Assembly (NCBI GenBank): GCA_002361615.1
Contig: DETK01000040.1
Coordinates: 44,508-100,921, forward strand
Length of the DNA: 56,414 nucleotides
Direction: 5' to 3'
DNA from: Bacteroidales bacterium UBA3290
Lineage (GTDB): Bacteria; Bacteroidota; Bacteroidia; Bacteroidales; UBA932
The notes beneath the pieces were generated by a model that saw only the letters and a program-made list of their open reading frames with translations, searched no databases and was not told where the DNA came from. Below are positions 43,500 to 49,912 of this stretch, piece after piece; position 1 is the stretch's first letter, and each line of letters opens with the position of its first letter. The position numbers and the translations under genes were made by a program.

Positions 43500-45497
43500 T
43501 TAGTTGCCGGCAGTGCCGGTGTTATCGTTATTGTTCGTAGGGACACCGAGCTTCAGGTCGAAGACCGGGCCGGCGGACCATTCGAGGTCAACGCTCAGGC
43601 CGAAGCACATCTCAACCTCGCGGAGGTCCGGAACCGTCGAATAGGCATTCTTGAGGGCATCCGGACCGATGGTGACGGTCACGTCCGTAGCGAAGTCCTG
43701 CATGAAGGCGCGAATCACTTCCTTGTTGGAGCCATCTTCATTGAACGGAGGGAAGCGGAGGCCGTTGCCGTCGGTATTGACGGGATATTTGACTTTGGTA
43801 ACGTCGACATCCTGACCATTCACGTCGAGTTCTGCGAGCAGATAGAACGTGGCACCGTCGCGGACGATGTTATCACGGCCCCAGAAATCGACGCCAGCGT
43901 GGTTCTGCAGTTCTAGAGCGATATAGATCGGCTCCTGGTCTTTCGTATCGGCACCGAACTTCAGGTTGTCGAACACCAACGTGTTGAACGGGCCGACCGT
44001 CGTCTTGGTATCGGTCGGGAGATCGACGGGTTTGCCGTTCTCCAGGAAGTTATCATAGATCACGTAGCTGAAGTCGGTCTGGCCCTGAGGTGCCCAGGTC
44101 CAGGAGACCTTGTTGGGTTGGCCGCCCACGAGGATACCCGAGAGGGTGAAGTAGCTGTCTTTGCCCAGCGTGATCTCCATGTCTTCCTCATTCATCTTGC
44201 GCTCTTCCATGATAGCCTTGCGGTTGTCCCTGAGGGTGGCCTCGTCGAATTTGATCGAGGTCTTCAGCAGGGCGGTACCGTACTGGATATTGTTCTGCAG
44301 GGCCACGGAGTGCGTGCTGGCCTTGACCGTACCGTTCTTCTCCCAGGTGCCGCCCCAGTTGTCGGCGGCCCAGGTCGTGACCGTGCTCGGATAGTCGCTC
44401 TCGGCGACTTCCGCCTCATTCACGCGGAGCGGAGAGCTGACCCAGTAGCACAGTTCGACAGGGTAAGCGATCTTCTCGGGCAGCGTGGCGCTGCCTGCGC
44501 CCATCAGGTCCGTGCCATCTTCAGTACCTAAATAATAGAAACCTTCATTGGGGTTGTAGCCCAACTGGGCGACACCGCTGGGAAGACCCAGGTTGCAAGG
44601 GAAGTCGGCAAGGCCGTTCTTTAAAGTCACTTCGTTGTTATCCGTAACATCAATAAACGGCAACGACAGGATATTATCGACGATGTCAGCTGCGAGAGCC
44701 TTGGATTCATCGGAAGCCATGGGCGGATACTTACCATTGATAACACCCTGGCAGGCATCATAGATATCCTGAATCATGCCCTGAACGGCAAAACCGGAAC
44801 CGTTGGTGTTTTTGGCATCAGCGATAGCAACCATATTATTATAAAACTGAGAAAGAACATGGTCTTCGTCTTCTTCAGCGAAGTCAGCCCATGTTTTTTC
44901 CACTTTATCAAACGTGTATTTAGTCACGATAATGGCATTGAGAATCCCGCCGAGTGCAGTTGCGCCTTTAGAGAAATCTGTCAGGTCAACATTCACGCCT
45001 TCTCCCTCGACATATTTCGTACCGAGGACCGGCCAGATGTCGAAGTGCGTTTCGTCTTTCTTCACACCTACGCTGTAATAGATCTTGCCTTCGCGCGGCT
45101 CCTTGTTATCCGTAGCCTTGGCATAGAACACCATATTGTTGACACCGGTGGGGATGGTGATGTCATAGAACTTGCTCGACTGCGTAGCCGTGATCTCTTC
45201 GACACCAAGGGTGCCGAGATCATAACGGTATTCCCTCATGAATTCTGCGCTTTCGGAAGAAGGATTGTCCTTCACGACGAACAGTTTCATGTCGTCCATG
45301 CCGCGGAATTTACCATTGACTTGAGCGGTTGCATCGCTGGCTTTGGTCTGCACCTGCGTGGCGACGTTGATCGTGAACGCCGTCTTCACAGAATTGGAGG
45401 CCGGATCAAAGTTAGGGTTCACTTCAGCCTGCTCCACGCAGGCGACGGTGAGTCCAAGGAGTGCAATCGCACTCAGAAAAAAGAATAACTTTTTCAT
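43500..45497 (-). CDS. Mfa1-like fimbrial stalk subunit, cassette 2
   Basis: A 665-residue stalk lipoprotein: Cys20 (TVAC), maturation site at Lys52 (VQTKAS), motifs GSGFAVQGMIQDIY, ELCYWVSSPLRV, ILVGGQPNKVSW and a donor-strand end CFGLSVDLEW with a short extra Asn-rich tail. It is the first gene of the minus-strand array and the mirror of the stalk at 6080: both have the 19-bp dyad and two further shared blocks upstream, and nearly the same signal-peptide DNA. It probably becomes the expressed stalk if the locus inverts. Confidence 0.85.
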   Translation of the reverse strand: MKKLFFFLSAIALLGLTVACVEQAEVNPNFDPASNSVKTAFTINVATQVQTKASDATAQVNGKFRGMDDMKLFVVKDNPSSESAEFMREYRYDLGTLGVEEITATQSSKFYDITIPTGVNNMVFYAKATDNKEPREGKIYYSVGVKKDETHFDIWPVLGTKYVEGEGVNVDLTDFSKGATALGGILNAIIVTKYTFDKVEKTWADFAEEDEDHVLSQFYNNMVAIADAKNTNGSGFAVQGMIQDIYDACQGVINGKYPPMASDESKALAADIVDNILSLPFIDVTDNNEVTLKNGLADFPCNLGLPSGVAQLGYNPNEGFYYLGTEDGTDLMGAGSATLPEKIAYPVELCYWVSSPLRVNEAEVAESDYPSTVTTWAADNWGGTWEKNGTVKASTHSVALQNNIQYGTALLKTSIKFDEATLRDNRKAIMEERKMNEEDMEITLGKDSYFTLSGILVGGQPNKVSWTWAPQGQTDFSYVIYDNFLENGKPVDLPTDTKTTVGPFNTLVFDNLKFGADTKDQEPIYIALELQNHAGVDFWGRDNIVRDGATFYLLAELDVNGQDVDVTKVKYPVNTDGNGLRFPPFNEDGSNKEVIRAFMQDFATDVTVTIGPDALKNAYSTVPDLREVEMCFGLSVDLEWSAGPVFDLKLGVPTNNNDNTGTAGN

Positions 45498-45543
45498 GGT
45501 TTTGTTAAAAGTGATGTTATTGATTATTGTTTCTTTCTTTCAA

Positions 45544-45562
45544 ATTATTGCGGGCCGCAATC
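45544..45562 (-). repeat. Right 19-bp inverted repeat (IR-R)
   Basis: On the minus strand this reads GATTGCGGCCCGCAATAAT, identical to 6015-6033 but in the opposite orientation in the window. It lies 46 bases before the cassette 2 stalk start and about 100 bases from the recombinase gene. Between it and the ATG, CAATAATCAATAACA and the AACAAAACC start-codon block are also conserved at the same spacing as on the left. Confidence 0.85.
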
Positions 45563-45599
45563 TTTATTTGTCCAAAAAACTTCGGGTATGTCACAAAGA

Positions 45600-45639
45600 C
45601 TGCCGGCGGTGCAGTCTCATTAGACTGCGCCGCCGGCAG
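45600..45639 (-). terminator. Strong hairpin after the recombinase gene
   Basis: An 18-bp stem (CTGCCGGCGG-T-GCAGTCT with its complement, one T-G pair) around a 4-base loop lies 26 bases after the recombinase stop. It should stop recombinase transcripts before they enter the fimbrial array, which leaves only 102 bases in which the array could have its own promoter. Confidence 0.75.
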
Positions 45640-45664
45640 GAGCGTGCGTCGGGCAAAGTTCGGG

Positions 45665-46585
45665 TTATTCGAGCAGCTGGACCAGCTCTTGTTTGCGCTG
45701 GTCCATCAGGTGGGCGTAGATTTGGGTGACCTTGACGTCGCAGTGGCCGAGGAGTTCTTTGACGTCGTAGATCGAGGCGCCTTTGTTGATGAGCATCGTG
45801 GCGAAGGTGTGCCGGGCCACGTGGGTTGAAAGGTTCTTGTGGATGCCGGCACGTGAGGCCACGACTTTGATCTGGGCGTTGAGGTTGGCGGTGGCGGCAA
45901 CCAGCCGGCGTTCGTGTGAGAATTCACCCTCGAGTGGCGGCAGGCGGTCCAGCAGCGGGAAGATGTAGGATTCGGGTTTGGAGAACAGCGTGCGGTACTT
46001 CCTCAAGACGCGGGTGACGCTCTTCGTGATGGGGACTTCGATCTTCCGCTTGGTCTTCTGCATGCGGATGCGGATGAACCCGTCCGACACATCGCTCCAG
46101 TGGAGCTGCAGCAAGTCGCTGATGCGCAGGCCGGTGTGGCATTCCACATAGAAGATGTCGCGGGAGATGTCCAGCTCGCTGCCGGGCTTCAGGTGCAGGG
46201 CCATCATCTGGGCGAGTTCGTTGTCCAGCAGGTAGGTGCGCTCGCTGTATTCGCGCGTGACGCCCAGTCCGACGCAGGGGTTTTTCTCGACGCCGGCTTC
46301 GGTGAGGAGCGCCCCGATGATCTTGAGGTTCTCACACACCGTGTTGCGGCTGTTTCCCATTTTTTCAAGGAGATAGTCGCGGAAATCCGCCATCAGGGCC
46401 GGTGTGGCGTCCTTGACGGCAAGCGGTTTGCCGCCGCGGTAAAGGGAGAGTTTGCGGAGGACGGCCCGCGTGTTTCTGTAAGTGGAATAACGGCCTTCGG
46501 TTTTCAGCTGGGCCAGCCGCTTCTCGCCGAGCGCGAACACGTCCGTCCGGTCGGGGCGTTTGAAAAGATTCTTCAAATCTATCAT
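45665..46585 (-). CDS. Tyrosine recombinase beside the fimbrial locus
   Basis: A 306-residue site-specific recombinase of the phage-integrase family. A SAM-like core-binding N-terminal domain (about 15-110) precedes the catalytic domain. All catalytic residues are present: R154 (TGLRISDLL), K177 (QKTKRK), H255 and R258 (THVARHTF), H281 (LGHCDV) and nucleophile Y290 (QIYAHL). Length fits the compact Bacteroidota recombinases that invert surface-gene DNA, though phage or transposon integrases of this size exist. No phage or conjugative genes surround it. It points into the fimbrial array and its end lies 102 bases from IR-R, so it is the obvious candidate to act on the 19-bp repeats. That pairing is inference. 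Confidence 0.85.
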   Translation of the reverse strand: MIDLKNLFKRPDRTDVFALGEKRLAQLKTEGRYSTYRNTRAVLRKLSLYRGGKPLAVKDATPALMADFRDYLLEKMGNSRNTVCENLKIIGALLTEAGVEKNPCVGLGVTREYSERTYLLDNELAQMMALHLKPGSELDISRDIFYVECHTGLRISDLLQLHWSDVSDGFIRIRMQKTKRKIEVPITKSVTRVLRKYRTLFSKPESYIFPLLDRLPPLEGEFSHERRLVAATANLNAQIKVVASRAGIHKNLSTHVARHTFATMLINKGASIYDVKELLGHCDVKVTQIYAHLMDQRKQELVQLLE

Positions 46586-46783
46586 TATCGTATGGTTTTT
46601 AGGATGATTCCACCAAATTACGCGGAATAAAATATATTTGAAAGATTTCGGGATTTTTTGGGTTTTGGGGATAGCCGTTCGTTAAGATCCGGCGTATGAC
46701 GTTGGCCGGTGCGGTACCGCTGAACTGGCCGCCCCGGTTGAAACCCAAGGTGACCAACGGTTTTCTTTATTCCATTTTCCTGC

Positions 46784-46893
46784 CGCGACACAGACGAATC
46801 ACTCTTCTTGTCCGTGTCGCGCGCAAAAAAGGGGCGATTTCGCCCGAAAACCCCTCGCGACACAGACGAAGCAGCGCTCTCATCTGTGTCGCG
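46784..46893. repeat. Two related palindromes (CGCGACACAGA)
   Basis: Hairpin A pairs CGCGACACAGAC (46784-46795) with GTCCGTGTCGCG (46810-46821); hairpin B pairs CGCGACACAGA (46856-46866) with TCTGTGTCGCG (46883-46893). A small GGGCGA/TCGCCC hairpin lies between. The paired layout resembles that at 3564-3687, but the sequence is different. Confidence 0.75.
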
Positions 46894-46976
46894 GAAAGAC
46901 AGAATGCACGCAATGCCTACCAGGCCCCCGCCGATTTTTGTGTGAAGCTTTCCGCTGGAATTCGCGACGGATTTCG

Positions 46977-46984
46977 TATCTTTG
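46977..46984 (+). promoter_or_regulatory. -7 box of guaB
   Basis: TATCTTTG matches TAnnTTTG exactly and lies 27 bases before the guaB start. No clear TTG is seen at the expected -33 distance, so this is a partial promoter call. Confidence 0.5.
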
Positions 46985-47010
46985 CCAAAATATACTTGAT
47001 CCAGCGCATT

Positions 47011-48477
47011 ATGATGAACGAGAAGATTGTCATGGAGGGTTTGACGTACGACGACGTACTGCTCATTCCTGCCCGTTCCGAAGTCCTTCCCCGCGAGGTC
47101 GATATCCAGACCCGCTTTACCCGCGAGATTTCGCTGCAGGTGCCGATCGTGTCGGCGGCCATGGATACGGTGACCGACGCCAATCTGGCCATCGCCATTG
47201 CCCGGGAGGGCGGTATCGGCGTGATCCACAAGAATATGCCCATCGAAATGCAGATGGAGCACGTCCGCAAGGTCAAACGCGCCGAGAACGGCATGATCTA
47301 CGATCCGATCACGATCGACGTGGAAGCGACGGTCGGAGATGCCCTTCGGCTGATGAAGCAGTACCACATCGGCGGCATTCCGGTGGTCGATCCCCGCAAG
47401 CACCTGATCGGCATCGTCACCAACCGTGACCTCCGTTTCCAGGACGATCCGGCCAAGCCCATCCGGGAAGTGATGACGTGCGAAAGCCTGATCACCGTCG
47501 GGCCGAAGACCACGATTCCCGAGGCGACGGAAGTGCTTCGCAAGAACCGGATCGAGAAACTCCCGGTAGTGGACACCGACGGCACTCTCGTCGGCCTGAT
47601 CACCTACCGCGACATCACCAAGATCAAAGATAACCCGAAAGCCAGCAAGGACAGCCTCGGCCGCCTGCGCGTAGCGGCGGCCGTGGGCATCAACTCCCAC
47701 AGCCTCGAAGACGTGGAGCGTCTGGTCAGCGTCCATACCGACGCCGTGGTGCTGGACACGGCGCACGGTCACTCGCTGGGCGTGCTCAATACCATCAAGA
47801 AAGTCCGCGCCGCCTTCCCCGACCTGCAGATCGTGGCGGGCAACATCGCTACCGCCGAGGCCGCCATTGCGCTGAAGGAGTGCGGTGTTGATGCCGTGAA
47901 AGTGGGCATCGGCCCCGGTTCCATCTGCACCACCCGCATCATCGCAGGTATCGGTGTGCCGCAGCTGACAGCTGTGATGGAGACTACCCGCGCCCTGGAA
48001 GGTACCGGCATCCCCGTGATCGCCGACGGCGGCATCCGCTACTCGGGCGATATCGTCAAGGCCCTGGCGGCCGGCGCGAGCACCATCATGGCCGGCTCAC
48101 TCTTCGCCGGCGTGGAGGAAGCCCCGGGCGAGGCCATCATCCTCAATGGCCGCAAGTTCAAGTCGTATCGCGGCATGGGCTCGCTCGAAGCCATGCAGAA
48201 AGGCTCGAAGGACCGCTACTTTCAGGATATGGAAGAGGATATCAAGAAGTTGGTTCCGGAGGGCATCGTGGCCCAGGTCCCGTATAAGGGAACGCTGGCC
48301 GAGGTCATCTACCAGCTGATCGGCGGCCTGCGCGCCGGTATGGGCTACTGCGGCGCGAAGAACCTCGAAGCGCTGCGCCAGGCCAAATTCGTGAAGATCA
48401 CGGCCGCGGGCATGGTGGAAAGCCATCCGCACGACGTGACCATCACCCGCGAGGCCCCGAACTATTCCACGCGCTAG
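47011..48477 (+). CDS. guaB: IMP dehydrogenase
   Basis: A 488-residue cytoplasmic enzyme that oxidises IMP to XMP with NAD, the first step of guanine nucleotide synthesis. The sequence shows the TIM-barrel start (GLTYDDVLLIPARSEV), two CBS domains (about residues 95-210), the catalytic loop GPGSICTTR with Cys306 and the flap region near GSLEAMQKGS. The start is the ATG at 47011 (or 47014); the open frame reaches 105 codons further upstream but that part is not conserved protein. It has a -7 box 27 bases upstream and a terminator after it, so it is probably monocistronic. Confidence 0.95.
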   Translation: MMNEKIVMEGLTYDDVLLIPARSEVLPREVDIQTRFTREISLQVPIVSAAMDTVTDANLAIAIAREGGIGVIHKNMPIEMQMEHVRKVKRAENGMIYDPITIDVEATVGDALRLMKQYHIGGIPVVDPRKHLIGIVTNRDLRFQDDPAKPIREVMTCESLITVGPKTTIPEATEVLRKNRIEKLPVVDTDGTLVGLITYRDITKIKDNPKASKDSLGRLRVAAAVGINSHSLEDVERLVSVHTDAVVLDTAHGHSLGVLNTIKKVRAAFPDLQIVAGNIATAEAAIALKECGVDAVKVGIGPGSICTTRIIAGIGVPQLTAVMETTRALEGTGIPVIADGGIRYSGDIVKALAAGASTIMAGSLFAGVEEAPGEAIILNGRKFKSYRGMGSLEAMQKGSKDRYFQDMEEDIKKLVPEGIVAQVPYKGTLAEVIYQLIGGLRAGMGYCGAKNLEALRQAKFVKITAAGMVESHPHDVTITREAPNYSTR

Positions 48478-48511
48478 CGTTTGGCGCGGGACTTGCTGCT
48501 GACGCATCTGT

Positions 48512-48537
48512 CCGCGGCCCTGGCCGCGGCATTTTTC
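48512..48537 (+). terminator. Terminator after guaB
   Basis: CCGCGGCC (48512-48519) and GGCCGCGG (48522-48529) form a compact GC-rich hairpin, followed by a T5 run (48532-48536). It lies 34 bases after the guaB stop. Confidence 0.7.
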
Positions 48538-48555
48538 CCGATAATACTGTAAGAA

Positions 48556-49908
48556 ATGAAGAAGATACTAACGCTCACCCTGCTGTTGTCCGTGCTGCTT
48601 CCGGCCCGTGCCCAGAAGTACGAAGGCGTGGTCGAGAAGACCGTGGCGCTGATCGGCAACGACATCGTCATGCTTTCGGACATCGAGGCCGAAGCCCAGA
48701 TGCAGCGGGCACGCGGCCTGACGGTCGACAAGAGCGCCCGTTGCGAGATCCTCGAAGGATTCCTGGTCTCGAAGCTGTTCCTCACCCAGGCCAGGCTCGA
48801 TTCCCTAGTCGTGAGCGAGGCGCAGGTGTCCAATATGCTCGACCAGCGTATGAACGAGGTGCTGACCACCCTGGGCGGCGAGCAGAAGGCGGAAGAGTAT
48901 TTCGGCAAGCCGCTCTACAAGCTGCGCCAGGAGTGGCACGACGCCCTGTCCGACCAGTCGCTGATCCAGGAGATGCAGCGCAACGTGGCATCGAACACCC
49001 CGAAACTCACCCCGCGCGACATCAAGAAATACGTCGAAGAGACCCCGGCCGAAGACCTGCCGATGGTCAGCACGAAATACCGCATCCGCCAGATCGGCAT
49101 CTATCCCGACCGCGAAGCGGCCGAACTGGCTGTGAAAGAGCAGCTTGTGGGCCTACGTGAACGCGTCGTCAACGGAGAGAAGTTCTCCACGCTGGCGCGC
49201 CTCTATTCGCAGGACCCGGGCAGCATGAACAAGGGCGGCGAGCTGGGCATGGCGTCGCGCTCGATCTTCTGGCCCGCGTTCTCCGATGCGGCCATGTCGC
49301 TCAAGGTGGGGCAGGTGTCGCAGGTGGTCGAGACGCCCGACGGCTTCCACATCATCCAGCTCATCGAGCGCGACGGCGACATGTTCAACGCCCGTCACAT
49401 CCTGATCAAGCCGCAGTACACCTCGGCCGACCGCGACCGCGCCTTCCACAAGCTCGACTCCATCCGCAACCTGGTGGTGCTCGACAGCATGTCGTTCTTC
49501 GACGCGGCCCGCTCCTTCTCCGAGGAGCGCCACAGCGCCACGAGCGGCGGCCTGATGGCCGACGAGTACACGGGCTCCTCGTATTTCGAGAAAGACCAGC
49601 TCAAACCCAACGACTACAACGTGCTCCGCACGATGCAGGAAGGGGATATCTCCGAGCCCTTCGAATCGCTCGACAACGAGGGCCGCAACGGCAACACCAT
49701 CTACAAGATCCTCTACCTGGAGAAAGTGATCCCGGCCCACGTGGCCAATTTCCAGGACGACTACAACTCGCTCATCGACGAGGTCAACGCCAAGAATGCC
49801 CAGAAAGCCATCGACGATTTCATCGCCGAGAAGCAGAAGAGCACCTATATCGTGATCGATCCGATGTTCCAGGGTTGTGATTTCCAGCGGAAAGGCTGGA
49901 TCAAGTAA
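48556..49908 (+). CDS. SurA-like periplasmic peptidyl-prolyl isomerase
   Basis: A 450-residue exported protein: signal peptide ending ARAQ (about residue 20), a SurA-like N-terminal chaperone region (about 25-165) and two parvulin-type domains (about 172-275, with LGMASRSIFWPAFSDAA and FHIIQL; and about 278-390, starting ARHILIKP). Such proteins help outer-membrane proteins fold. The second domain looks less typical. It is followed after four bases by the OstA-like gene, so both probably belong to one envelope-assembly operon. Confidence 0.85.
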   Translation: MKKILTLTLLLSVLLPARAQKYEGVVEKTVALIGNDIVMLSDIEAEAQMQRARGLTVDKSARCEILEGFLVSKLFLTQARLDSLVVSEAQVSNMLDQRMNEVLTTLGGEQKAEEYFGKPLYKLRQEWHDALSDQSLIQEMQRNVASNTPKLTPRDIKKYVEETPAEDLPMVSTKYRIRQIGIYPDREAAELAVKEQLVGLRERVVNGEKFSTLARLYSQDPGSMNKGGELGMASRSIFWPAFSDAAMSLKVGQVSQVVETPDGFHIIQLIERDGDMFNARHILIKPQYTSADRDRAFHKLDSIRNLVVLDSMSFFDAARSFSEERHSATSGGLMADEYTGSSYFEKDQLKPNDYNVLRTMQEGDISEPFESLDNEGRNGNTIYKILYLEKVIPAHVANFQDDYNSLIDEVNAKNAQKAIDDFIAEKQKSTYIVIDPMFQGCDFQRKGWIK

Positions 49909-49912
49909 ACGT

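Larger units (their letters stand above)
46586..47010. other. Intergenic region between recombinase and guaB
   Basis: A 425-base region with divergent genes on both sides. No gene is supported. It contains the two palindromes at 46784-46893 and the -7 box of guaB at 46977. On the minus strand TAATTTG near 46612 could be a degenerate -7 box for the recombinase. Confidence 0.5.

Noticed and set aside
45544..45562. The 19-bp dyad as a transcription terminator
   Set aside because: The arms are separated by only one base, so a stable RNA hairpin would be short, there is no T-run, and it lies upstream of the stalk start codons on both sides. A protein-binding or recombination site fits better.
45665..46585. 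Recombinase as a remnant prophage or conjugative-transposon integrase
   Set aside because: No phage, mobilisation or conjugation genes lie around it, and housekeeping genes start directly on its other side. It cannot be excluded fully from one window.
46696..47010. N-terminal extension of IMP dehydrogenase by 105 codons
   Set aside because: The stretch holds intergenic palindromes and the -7 box. The conserved protein begins at MMNEKIVMEGLTYDD.
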